Positions 1-5,468 of a stretch of 5,468 bases of DNA are shown here, one piece after another. The stretch spans positions 1-5,468 of the forward strand of contig CALGZY010000068.1 in the NCBI GenBank assembly GCA_937934355.1, read 5' to 3'. Origin of the DNA: an uncultured Collinsella sp. (GTDB lineage Bacteria > Actinomycetota > Coriobacteriia > Coriobacteriales > Coriobacteriaceae). A model generated the notes under the pieces. It was given only the letters and a program-made list of their open reading frames with translations, did not search any database and was not told the DNA's origin. Both the position numbers and the translations under genes were made by a program. Position 1 is the stretch's first letter; every line of letters starts with the position of its first letter.

Positions 1-177
1 CATCGGGCACGCGCCGCTTGCGGGGGTGCGGACCGTTTGCGCCCCACGGCGTGCAGCTCGCGCCAAGCGGTGTTGCGGTGGCGAAAGATGCCTCCTGCGC
101 CATCGAGAGCTCAGCTATCCTCAGCTTGCCAGTTCGAAAATGGACCCGACCCAAGATTGAATCTTTATTTCAACTTT
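1..177. other. Upstream flank, no supported gene
   Basis: I see no convincing gene here. One plus-strand frame (codons starting at base 3) stays open with GC-rich third positions until a TAG at 183-185, inside the left arm of the palindrome. It could be the 3' end of an upstream gene of about 60 codons within the window, but the residues match no family I recognise and other frames are also open. From about 131 the DNA turns AT-rich, as expected for an intergenic promoter region. No terminator hairpin is visible in this stretch. Confidence 0.3.
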
Positions 178-221
178 ACACCTAGGTTTACAGCTGTCTT
201 GTCAGCTGTAAACCTAGGTGT
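178..221. promoter_or_regulatory. 44-bp palindrome, probable NiaR operator of the nad operon
   Basis: Bases 178-196 are a perfect 19-bp inverted copy of 203-221, with six bases (197-202) between them. Each arm contains ACCTAGGT (180-187 and 212-219) and CAGCTG (191-196 and 203-208), both palindromic themselves, so a dimer or pair of dimers could bind. The right arm fills the spacer of the predicted promoter at 199-227, so a bound protein would block RNA polymerase. The palindrome lies upstream of the predicted transcript start and no T-run follows it, which argues for a DNA operator and against an RNA hairpin or terminator. NiaR, encoded last in this operon, is the obvious ligand. That assignment rests on context and on the known role of NiaR, not on a motif match I could check. 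Confidence 0.72.
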
Positions 222-227
222 CATACT
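199..227 (+). promoter_or_regulatory. Predicted nad operon promoter
   Basis: TTGTCA at 199-204 matches the -35 consensus at 5 of 6 bases. After a 17-bp spacer, CATACT at 222-227 matches the -10 consensus at 4 of 6. Transcription would begin near 234-236, giving a leader of about 27 nt before the nadA ATG. The -35 lies partly in the loop and right arm of the palindrome, and the spacer lies wholly within it. A slightly shifted -10 (TACTAA, 224-229) is an alternative with a longer spacer. Confidence 0.55.
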
Positions 228-250
228 AAAGCCCCAAGATTCGCCAAAAG

Positions 251-257
251 AGAGGGG
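251..257 (+). promoter_or_regulatory. Ribosome binding site of nadA
   Basis: AGAGGGG ends 5 nt before the ATG at 263. This spacing favours ATG 263 over the TTG directly before it (260-262) and over the later in-frame ATG at 281. Confidence 0.6.
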
Positions 258-262
258 CCTTG

Positions 263-1288
263 ATGGCACAGAGCGCGAACATGGATGCGTCGGAGCTTGC
301 ACGCGATATCGCGGCCGGCCTAGCATCGGCAACGACGGCAACGGAGCGCGCGGCACTGGTGCCCGCAGAGCTCGTCGAGGCCATTCAGCAGCTAAAAACC
401 CAACGTGACGCGGTGATCCTGGCGCACTATTACGTGGCGCCCGAGGTGCAGGCCGTTGCCGATTACGTCGGCGACAGCTTCTACCTGGCAAAGCTCGCCA
501 AGAGCCTGCCGCAGCAGACTATCGTGTTGTGCGGCGTGGAGTTTATGGGCGAGAGCGCCAAACTGCTCAATCCCACTAAGACCGTGCTGCTGCCCGAGCC
601 GGGCGCGGACTGCCCCATGGCGCACATGGTCAAGCGCGAGACAGTCGATGCAGCGCGCGCCGAGTACGGTGACGACCTTGCCGTGGTCTGCTACGTCAAC
701 TCCACGGTCGAGATCAAGAGCTGGAGCGACGTGTGCGTCACCAGCTCCAACGCCGTTAAGATCGTGTCCGAGCTGCCGCAGCAGCATATCCTGTTCATTC
801 CCGACCAAAACTTGGGCCGCTTCGTAGCCGAGCAGGTGCCGCAAAAGCACGTCATCCTCAACAACGGCTACTGCCCGCGCCATCACATCATCACCGTCGA
901 GCAGATCGTCGACGCGACGGAGGCCCACCCCGACGCGCTCGTGCTGGCGCACCCCGAGTGCAAGGCCGACGTCCTTGCCGAGGCCGACTACATCGGCTCC
1001 ACCGCCGGCATCATCAAGTATGCCGAGGAGTCCGACGCGAGCGAGTTCATTATCGTGACGGTTCGCGGCGTGCTCTACGAGCTCGAGCGCCGCTGCCAGG
1101 GCACCGGCAAGAAGTTCTACTTCCCCGCGGTGCAGCCCACCTGCGTCAACATGGACCTTATCACGCTCGAAAAGCTCGTGCGCTGCCTGGAGACGGGCGA
1201 GGGCGAGGTGCAGATCGGCGTCTCGGACGAGGCGGCAGACCAGGCCAAGCTCACGCTCGACCGTATGCTCGAGTACGCAGCGCGCTAG
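263..1288 (+). CDS. nadA: Quinolinate synthase NadA
   Basis: NadA condenses iminoaspartate (from NadB) with dihydroxyacetone phosphate to quinolinate, using a cytoplasmic [4Fe-4S] cluster. The 341-residue product has the family's normal length. Visible signatures are AHYY near residue 55, YVGDSFYLAK, GVEFMGESAKLL, YVNS..VKSW-type and AHPEC segments, and GSTAGI. The three expected cluster cysteines are C117 (GADCPMA), C204 (GYCPRHH) and C294 (PTCVNM). Their spacing of 87 and 90 residues is close to that of characterised NadA enzymes. The ATG at 263 is chosen because of the AGAGGGG at 251-257; a TTG start at 260 would add one residue. It is the first gene of the operon, directly behind the palindrome-covered promoter, so repression by niacin is likely. 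The exposed cluster makes the enzyme oxygen-sensitive, which suits an anaerobe. Identification is firm. Confidence 0.97.
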   Translation: MAQSANMDASELARDIAAGLASATTATERAALVPAELVEAIQQLKTQRDAVILAHYYVAPEVQAVADYVGDSFYLAKLAKSLPQQTIVLCGVEFMGESAKLLNPTKTVLLPEPGADCPMAHMVKRETVDAARAEYGDDLAVVCYVNSTVEIKSWSDVCVTSSNAVKIVSELPQQHILFIPDQNLGRFVAEQVPQKHVILNNGYCPRHHIITVEQIVDATEAHPDALVLAHPECKADVLAEADYIGSTAGIIKYAEESDASEFIIVTVRGVLYELERRCQGTGKKFYFPAVQPTCVNMDLITLEKLVRCLETGEGEVQIGVSDEAADQAKLTLDRMLEYAAR

Positions 1289-1291
1289 AAC

Positions 1292-1326
1292 AATGTGACA
1301 TGAGGGGCAGTCCCTTATGCCACATT
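1292..1326 (+). repeat. Hairpin element between nadA and nadB (REP-like)
   Basis: Bases 1292-1307 pair with 1311-1326 over 16 positions: 13 Watson-Crick pairs, two G-T pairs and one A-C mismatch (1298/1320), around a three-base loop CAG. The centre reads GGGGCAGTCCC, similar to the GGGACAGTCCC-type cores that I recall from dispersed REP-like hairpins; this resemblance is from memory. It fills most of the 56-bp gap between nadA and nadB and ends 4 nt before the nadB ribosome binding site. No T-run follows, so it is not a typical terminator. In the mRNA it could affect nadB translation or protect the nadA 3' end. Confidence 0.7.
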
Positions 1327-1330
1327 ACAA

Positions 1331-1339
1331 GGGAGAGGA
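1331..1339 (+). promoter_or_regulatory. Ribosome binding site that fixes the nadB GTG start
   Basis: GGGAGAGGA ends 5 nt before GTG at 1345. This supports GTG 1345 as the nadB start rather than the in-frame ATG at 1369, which has no comparable site, or any start further upstream inside nadA. Confidence 0.7.
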
Positions 1340-1344
1340 TTCCT

Positions 1345-2721
1345 GTGGAAACCAAACAATACCCCGATATGGAATGCGACGTTGTCATTGCCGGCTGCGG
1401 CGTGGCGGGTCTGTACGCGGCCCTCAATCTGCCGACAAGCACGCGAGTGATCATGCTCTCCAAGGGCGCTGTCGACGAGTGCGATTCGATGCTCGCGCAG
1501 GGCGGAATCTGCGTGCTGCCCGAGGGCTCGGACTACGATGCCTTCTTTGAGGACACCATGCACGCCGGCCACTATGAGAACCGTCGCGAGAGCGTCGACA
1601 TTATGATCCGCTCGAGCCGCTCGGTCATCAACGACCTGCTGGCCATGGGCGTGGATTTTGAGCGCAAGGCCGACGGCAGCCTCGACTTTACCCGCGAGGG
1701 CGCGCACAGCCGTCCGCGCATTGCCTTCCATGCCGACATTACGGGCAAGGAGATCACGACCAAGCTGCTCCAAGCCGTTCGCAAGCTGGATAACGTGCAG
1801 ATTTTGGAGCACGTGGCCATGACCGACATCCTGACGGGCGAGCGTGACGGCGCCACGGTGTGTGCCGGTGTCGTTGCCGTTCCCGTGGATGAGGACAACT
1901 CGGTTCGTCCCGCCGACGAGCTGGCAAACGCCGCCGAGGGCGTGCATGCCAGCGAGCCGTTTAAGATCCATGCCCGCCACACGCTGTGGGCGACGGGCGG
2001 TATCGGAGGCGTATACGACCATTCGACCAACTACCCGCAGCTCACGGGCGATGCCTGCTACATTGCTCAGGAGCATGGCATTAAGATGGAGCACCTGGAC
2101 TACGTGCAGATCCATCCCACGGGGCTGTTCTCGCCGCAGCCGGGCCGCACCTTCCTGATCAGCGAGAGCTGCCGCGGCGAGGGCGCGATTCTGCTCAACG
2201 CCGCCGGCGAGCGCTTTACCGACGAGCTTCAGCCGCGCGATGTGGTCGCCGCCGCCATTCGCGAGCAGATGAAGCAGGACGCCACCGAGCACGAGTGGCT
2301 GAGCTTTGCCCCCGTCGAGCGCGATGTGGTGACCGGGCACTTTGCCAACATTCGCGCACGTTGCCTGGAGGACGGCCGCGACATCTTGGACGAGCCCATC
2401 CCCGTTACGCCCACGCAGCACTACTTTATGGGCGGCGTGTGGGTCGACAAGGACGGCCGCACCTCGATGCCCGAGCTCTACGCCGCCGGCGAGACGGCCT
2501 GCAACGGCGTTCACGGCAAGAATCGCCTGGCTTCCAACAGCCTGCTCGAGGCGCTGGTCTGGGGTCGTCGCGCCGCGTGGTACATGCGTACCGGCGAGTC
2601 ACTGGCCGTGGAGCAGGCAGGCGATCCCGCGCTCGATGGCCGTCATCGCGCCCTGAGTGCCGACACCCTGGCAATCGATGATTTGGCCCGTGCCGCCGGC
2701 ACGCAGGCCGTGGAGGAGTAG
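1345..2721 (+). CDS. nadB: L-aspartate oxidase NadB, short form
   Basis: This FAD enzyme oxidises L-aspartate to iminoaspartate for NadA; members of the family can pass electrons to fumarate or oxygen. The 458-residue product opens with the dinucleotide-binding GCGVAG (G17, G19, G22), followed by SMLAQGGI, REGAHSRPRI (117-126), the ATGGIGG and HPTGL segments, PRDVV (R298), QHYFMGG (H359) and HGKNRLASNSLLE. R298 and H359 are 61 residues apart, the same spacing as catalytic R290 and H351 of E. coli NadB. It is about 80 residues shorter than the E. coli protein: the sequence ends soon after the SNSLLEALVWGRRAA helix, so most of the C-terminal helical domain is absent. Similar short forms are known in clostridia. 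An upstream reading-frame extension into nadA is rejected because GTG 1345 has a good ribosome binding site and the extension reads as an out-of-frame shadow. Confidence 0.95.
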   Translation: METKQYPDMECDVVIAGCGVAGLYAALNLPTSTRVIMLSKGAVDECDSMLAQGGICVLPEGSDYDAFFEDTMHAGHYENRRESVDIMIRSSRSVINDLLAMGVDFERKADGSLDFTREGAHSRPRIAFHADITGKEITTKLLQAVRKLDNVQILEHVAMTDILTGERDGATVCAGVVAVPVDEDNSVRPADELANAAEGVHASEPFKIHARHTLWATGGIGGVYDHSTNYPQLTGDACYIAQEHGIKMEHLDYVQIHPTGLFSPQPGRTFLISESCRGEGAILLNAAGERFTDELQPRDVVAAAIREQMKQDATEHEWLSFAPVERDVVTGHFANIRARCLEDGRDILDEPIPVTPTQHYFMGGVWVDKDGRTSMPELYAAGETACNGVHGKNRLASNSLLEALVWGRRAAWYMRTGESLAVEQAGDPALDGRHRALSADTLAIDDLARAAGTQAVEE

Positions 2722-2724
2722 ACC

Positions 2725-3585
2725 ATGAATCCCATTACCATGAAGCTCGTCGTCGATGATCTGATTCTGCAGGCTCTGCGCGAGGACATTACGTTTGAGG
2801 ACGTGAGCACGGCGAGCGTGTGCCCCACGGCGCGTCCCGCCACGGTGGAGCTTATCGCCAAGGCCGATGGCATCATCGCGGGCCTGGATGTGTTCGCTCG
2901 CACCTTTGAGCTGCTGGATTCGCAGAGCTCGGTGCTGCTCGACGTTGCCGATGGCGACGAGGTGCACGCCGGCGACCATGTGGGTCAGGTGCGCGGCGAT
3001 GCGCGCGTGTTGCTTTCGGGCGAGCGCGTGGCGCTCAACTACCTGCAGCGCATGAGCGGCATCGCTACCTACACGCACAGCATGGCCGCGGCGCTCGAGG
3101 GAACCAAGACCGTGCTCGTCGACACGCGCAAGACCACGCCGGGCATGCGCGTCTTCGAGAAGGCCGCGGTCGAGATCGGCGGCGGCAGCAACCACCGTTA
3201 CAACCTGTCGACTGCCGTCATGCTCAAGGACAACCACATCGATGCCGCCGGTGGCGTGACGCGTGCGATCGAGATGGCGCGCGCCCATGCATCGTTTACC
3301 GCGACGGTCGAGATTGAGTGCGAGAACCTGGACATGGTACGCGAGGCCGTGGAGGCCGGCGCCGATATCATCATGTTCGACAACATGACCCATGACGACA
3401 TGGCCGCCGCCATAGAGCTTATCGCCGGTCGCGCCAAGACCGAGTGCTCGGGCAACGTGGACGCCGACAATATTCGCTCCCTGGCTGATCTGGGCGTCGA
3501 CTACATTAGCTCGGGGGCGTTGACGCACTCTGCGCCGATTCTCGACCTCTCGCTTAAGCACCTGCGTCTGCTGGACGGTAAATAA
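2725..3585 (+). CDS. nadC: Nicotinate-nucleotide diphosphorylase (carboxylating) NadC
   Basis: NadC converts quinolinate and PRPP to nicotinate mononucleotide, CO2 and pyrophosphate, the entry point to NAD. The 286-residue product has the normal length. Recognisable parts are LREDITFEDVST near the N-terminus, SGERVALNYLQRMSGIAT, DTRKTTPG (R135, K136), GGGSNHRYNL (H157, R158), MLKDNH (K168), IECEN, IIMFDN and the late SSGALTHSAP. R135, K136, H157, R158 and K168 all sit exactly four residues before the substrate-binding R139, K140, H161, R162 and K172 of the Salmonella enzyme, so the active site looks intact. The ATG lies 3 nt after the nadB stop; its ribosome binding site GGAGGAG (2712-2718) is within the last nadB codons. 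An internal ATG at 2740 is possible but lacks such a site. Confidence 0.97.
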   Translation: MNPITMKLVVDDLILQALREDITFEDVSTASVCPTARPATVELIAKADGIIAGLDVFARTFELLDSQSSVLLDVADGDEVHAGDHVGQVRGDARVLLSGERVALNYLQRMSGIATYTHSMAAALEGTKTVLVDTRKTTPGMRVFEKAAVEIGGGSNHRYNLSTAVMLKDNHIDAAGGVTRAIEMARAHASFTATVEIECENLDMVREAVEAGADIIMFDNMTHDDMAAAIELIAGRAKTECSGNVDADNIRSLADLGVDYISSGALTHSAPILDLSLKHLRLLDGK

Positions 3586-4130
3586 TGGACGCCCGCGAGC
3601 GTCGCCGTGCCATCATGGGCGTGCTCGAGCGAGCCAAGAGCCCCGTCTCCGGCAGCGCACTTGCCCGCGAGGTGGGTGTGAGCCGCCAGGTCGTGGTACA
3701 GGACATCGCCCTGCTGCGTGCCGATGGGCACGATATCGTGGCGACCAACCGTGGTTATGTGCTGCAGGAGGCCCCCAGCAGCCCCGCCGTGCCCACGCGT
3801 CTTGTTAAGGTGCGCCACAGTGTGGAGCAGGCGGGCGACGAACTTACGAGTATCGTCGACGCGGGTGGCGCCGTGCTTAACGTGATCGTCAACCATCGTG
3901 TGTACGGCAAGATCACGGCCGACCTGGACATCCGCAATCGTCGTGATGTCGAGCGCTACCTGCACGATATCGAGAGCGGAAATAGCTTTCCGCTACTAAC
4001 GGTGACGAGTGGCTATCACTTCCATCGCATTGCGGCAGAAGACGAGCAAACCCTCGACGAGATCGAGGCCATGCTCAAGGAGAAGGGCTACCTAGCCGAC
4101 TTGATGCCCTACGAGGACGATTTGTCCTAG
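3585..4130 (+). CDS. niaR: NiaR niacin-responsive transcriptional repressor
   Basis: This 181-residue protein has an N-terminal winged helix-turn-helix (about residues 6-60; recognition region ALAREVGVSRQVVVQDIALL) and a C-terminal 3H domain (about 72-170). In the family, the 3H domain binds a metal ion and nicotinate, and the regulator represses NAD synthesis or niacin uptake genes. H78, E86, H145 and H147 match, in spacing and order, the metal ligands of the Thermotoga homologue TM1602 (H79, E87, H144, H146); H104 is the third family histidine region. The start ATG overlaps the nadC stop (TAATG, 1 nt shared) and no strong ribosome binding site precedes it, so translation is probably coupled to nadC and low. 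Being last in the operon behind the palindrome at 178-221, it likely represses its own synthesis. The signature histidines make the family assignment secure; the operator is inferred. Confidence 0.92.
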   Translation: MDARERRRAIMGVLERAKSPVSGSALAREVGVSRQVVVQDIALLRADGHDIVATNRGYVLQEAPSSPAVPTRLVKVRHSVEQAGDELTSIVDAGGAVLNVIVNHRVYGKITADLDIRNRRDVERYLHDIESGNSFPLLTVTSGYHFHRIAAEDEQTLDEIEAMLKEKGYLADLMPYEDDLS

Positions 4131-4148
4131 ACGACGCCGCATCTATAA

Positions 4149-4213
4149 GTTGCGGTGAAATAGTTCCTAAAATCGGCATCCAAGCCATAAAACAGGAACT
4201 ATTCCACCGCAAC
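4149..4213. repeat. 65-nt imperfect inverted repeat after niaR
   Basis: Bases 4149-4168 pair with 4194-4213 at 19 of 20 positions; the only mismatch is A4158/C4204. The 25-nt middle (4169-4193) holds AATCGGCATCCAAGCC at 4171-4186, which matches 4880-4895 in the repeat cluster upstream of dnaK at 14 of 16 bases. It is therefore a diverged fourth member of that hairpin family, with longer arms and about seven extra bases before the right arm. No T-run follows, so it is not the operon terminator, which lies 40 bp further on. In the niaR mRNA it would form a stable 3' stem. Confidence 0.8.
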
Positions 4214-4252
4214 TGCCAAGGGTCCCGCTCCAAATTAGCTGCCCATACAAGC

Positions 4253-4291
4253 AAAAGGAGGCCTCCGCGGCGATGCGGAGGCCTCCTTTTT
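4253..4291. terminator. Bidirectional intrinsic terminator between niaR and the ferredoxin gene
   Basis: Bases 4253-4268 are a perfect 16-bp inverted copy of 4275-4290, with a six-base loop (4269-4274). The stem is GC-rich (GGAGGCCTCCGC) and is flanked by AAAA on the left and TTTTT on the right, so it can terminate both the plus-strand nad operon and the minus-strand ferredoxin transcript. It lies 122 bp past the niaR stop and 40 bp past the ferredoxin stop. Confidence 0.92.
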
Positions 4292-4330
4292 GTGCACGGT
4301 GTACTTTTGAGTGTGCAGGTGGGGGAGTTG

Positions 4331-4516
4331 TTACTCCTCGACGATCTCGGTGATCGCGCCAGCGGGGCAAGCGTCCTGGCAAGCGCCACAGGCGACGCAG
4401 GAGTCCTCGTCGGCGACGGTAGCGACGTCCTGGAGCTCCAGAACGCCAGCGGGGCAGGAGTCGACGCAAACGCCACAAGCGATGCACTCGTCGGCATCAA
4501 TTACGGGATGAGCCAT
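4331..4516 (-). CDS. 2[4Fe-4S] bacterial-type ferredoxin
   Basis: A 61-residue acidic electron carrier of the clostridial type. It contains two complete CxxCxxCxxxCP motifs: C11, C14, C17, C21 and C40, C43, C46, C50, arranged in the usual internal duplication (ECIACGVC... and SCVACGAC...), so two [4Fe-4S] clusters are expected. Its length is normal for the family, and it has no signal peptide, so it is cytoplasmic. The start is the ATG at 4516, preceded by GAGAGG (4530-4525) at 8-nt spacing; a longer in-frame reading that begins at 4582 lies across the predicted promoter and leader hairpin and is rejected. It is transcribed alone, convergent with the nad operon, and shares its terminator. The partner enzymes cannot be told from this window; pyruvate:ferredoxin oxidoreductase would be a usual one in anaerobes. 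Confidence 0.94.
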   Translation of the reverse strand: MAHPVIDADECIACGVCVDSCPAGVLELQDVATVADEDSCVACGACQDACPAGAITEIVEE

Positions 4517-4535
4517 GGTAGTTTCCTCTCTGTTG

Positions 4536-4563
4536 ACCGACGCTACAGGCGATGTGCGTCGGT
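4536..4563 (-). promoter_or_regulatory. Leader hairpin of the ferredoxin mRNA
   Basis: ACCGACGC (4536-4543) pairs perfectly with GCGTCGGT (4556-4563), an 8-bp GC-rich stem with a 12-nt loop. It lies between the predicted transcript start (about 4571) and the ribosome binding site (4530-4525), so it would be at or near the 5' end of the mRNA. It may stabilise the transcript. No T-run follows on the minus strand, so an attenuator is unlikely. Confidence 0.5.
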
Positions 4564-4577
4564 TTGATTCGGGCAAA

Positions 4578-4605
4578 AACATACCACGGCAGCGACCGTT
4601 TGCAA
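4578..4605 (-). promoter_or_regulatory. Predicted ferredoxin promoter (extended -10)
   Basis: Read on the minus strand, TTGCAA (4605-4600) is a 4-of-6 match to the -35. A 16-bp spacer then leads to TATGTT (4583-4578), a 4-of-6 -10 preceded by TGG, which gives the extended -10 form TGnTATnnT. Transcription would start near 4571, about 55 nt before the start codon. Confidence 0.5.
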
Positions 4606-4740
4606 TACCCTCTGACCGGCATCTTCATACCGTTCGCCGAGTATGCCACGGCTTACTAAAAAACACGCAGGTGGGGCCGTTGAGCTGCGCAAATGTTAGC
4701 TAAAGGTGACTTGAAATATTGGGCATTTGAGCACGCTTAC
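4606..4740. other. Intergenic DNA, nothing recognised
   Basis: This stretch lies between the ferredoxin promoter and the hairpin cluster. I see no gene, RNA gene or clear operator. Short AT-rich runs occur near 4660-4670 and 4707-4730, without a convincing promoter pair. Confidence 0.4.
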
Positions 4741-4786
4741 GGAAAGCGCGACCCGGAATTGACGCTCAGACTGGGACGCGCTTTCC
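4741..4786. repeat. Hairpin unit 1
   Basis: GGAAAGCGCGACCC (4741-4754) pairs with 4773-4786 at 13 of 14 positions; the mismatch is A4751/A4776. The centre is 18 nt. Its left arm, extended to 4756, is also perfectly complementary over 16 nt to the right arm of unit 3 (4894-4909). Confidence 0.75.
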
Positions 4787-4801
4787 CGATGGACGTCTAG
4801 C

Positions 4802-4847
4802 GGAAACTATGTCCCAGAATTCGCTCTCAAAACGGGATGCAGTTTCC
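4802..4847. repeat. Hairpin unit 2
   Basis: GGAAACTATGTCCC (4802-4815) pairs with GGGATGCAGTTTCC (4834-4847): 11 Watson-Crick pairs, two G-T pairs and one A-C mismatch. Compared with unit 1, both arms have changed in the same middle positions, so the stem is retained with a different sequence. Confidence 0.72.
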
Positions 4848-4863
4848 AGTTGAGCGCTCCGCG

Positions 4864-4909
4864 GGAAACTACATCCCGGAATCGGCTTCCAAACCGGGTC
4901 GCGCTTTCC
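4864..4909. repeat. Hairpin unit 3 (mixed arms)
   Basis: The left arm GGAAACTACATCCC (4864-4877) is of the unit 2 type, but the right arm GGGTCGCGCTTTCC (4896-4909) is of the unit 1 type. They pair with each other at only 9 of 14 positions plus one G-T. The ends of the stem still pair, with extra pairs at the loop side (GG 4878-4879 with CC 4894-4895). The centre is 4878-4895. Confidence 0.7.

Positions 4910-5468
<559 letters not shown>

Larger units (their letters stand above)
4741..4909. repeat. Three tandem 46-nt hairpin units upstream of dnaK
   Basis: Three units of exactly 46 nt start at 4741, 4802 and 4864 (61- and 62-bp periods), separated by 15 and 16 unrelated bases. Each has 14-nt arms of the form GGAAA...CCC and GGG...TTTCC around an 18-nt centre (4755-4772, 4816-4833, 4878-4895). 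The centres are related (gGAATyggC..tCaaAcc) and also match the centre of the repeat at 4149-4213. Arm sequences differ more than the centres, yet pairing is kept in units 1 and 2. This looks like a cluster of REP/BIME-like dispersed elements; a regulatory role for dnaK is not shown. Confidence 0.8.

Noticed and set aside
1..103. Minus-strand gene start at the left edge (ATG at 103-101)
   Set aside because: The frame is open to the edge but has no ribosome binding site and no recognisable residues; too short to support.
178..221. Leader terminator or riboswitch stem of the nad operon
   Set aside because: It lies upstream of the predicted transcript start, has no T-run after it and overlaps the promoter elements, so a DNA operator is more likely.
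37..408. Plus-strand open frame of 123 codons at the window start
   Set aside because: It runs through the palindrome, promoter and the start of nadA in a different frame; composition is not protein-like.
958..1344. In-frame upstream extension of nadB reaching back into nadA
   Set aside because: The extra residues are a shadow of nadA in another frame; GTG 1345 has a strong ribosome binding site and begins right before the FAD-binding fold.
1315..2514. 399-codon minus-strand open frame opposite nadB
   Set aside because: It is the mirror of a GC-rich coding frame; it has low-complexity composition and no recognisable motif, while the plus strand encodes a complete NadB.
2599..3561. 320-codon minus-strand open frame opposite nadC
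   Set aside because: It is the antisense shadow of nadC, with no family signature; NadC on the plus strand is unambiguous.
4149..4213. Rho-independent terminator of the nad operon
   Set aside because: The loop is long and no T-run follows the stem; the hairpin at 4253-4291 fits a terminator far better.
4741..4909. CRISPR array
   Set aside because: Only three units, each itself an imperfect hairpin with diverged arms, with 15-16-bp gaps too short for spacers; no cas genes in the window.

Overview
The window looks like chromosomal DNA from a high-GC anaerobic actinobacterium, most likely of the Coriobacteriia (a Collinsella-like genome). The reasons are strong G/C preference at third codon positions, the nadA-nadB-nadC-niaR gene order, a short clostridial-type 2[4Fe-4S] ferredoxin, a short L-aspartate oxidase, and an actinobacterial-looking DnaK N-terminus. 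The genus is an inference from recall and was not tested by a search.

Positions 1-177 hold no gene I can support. Next comes an almost perfect 44-bp palindrome (178-221) overlapping a plausible sigma-A-type promoter (199-227). This promoter drives a tight operon: nadA (quinolinate synthase, 263-1288), nadB (L-aspartate oxidase, GTG start, 1345-2721), nadC (quinolinate phosphoribosyltransferase, 2725-3585) and niaR (3H-domain niacin-responsive repressor, 3585-4130). Together the three enzymes make nicotinate mononucleotide from aspartate, dihydroxyacetone phosphate and PRPP. The last gene encodes the probable repressor of the whole unit, so the operon is probably autoregulated through the palindrome. 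nadB/nadC are 3 bp apart and nadC/niaR overlap by 1 bp, while nadA and nadB are separated by a 56-bp spacer filled by a hairpin element.

Positions 4131-4330 form a convergent intergenic region. It has a 65-nt imperfect inverted repeat (4149-4213) and a strong 16-bp-stem bidirectional terminator (4253-4291). The terminator is shared with a minus-strand ferredoxin gene (4331-4516), which has its own extended -10 promoter and a leader hairpin.

Positions 4606-5182 are a long non-coding stretch upstream of dnaK. It contains three tandem 46-nt hairpin units (4741-4909). Their central 18 nt match the centre of the inverted repeat after niaR, so the window has four members of one hairpin repeat family. 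An AT-rich segment and leader precede dnaK, whose first 95 codons (5183-5468) run off the end of the window.

The genes themselves are ordinary. The less expected content is in the intergenic DNA: the operator/promoter overlap, the four-copy hairpin family with diverging but pairing arms, and the hairpin between nadA and nadB.
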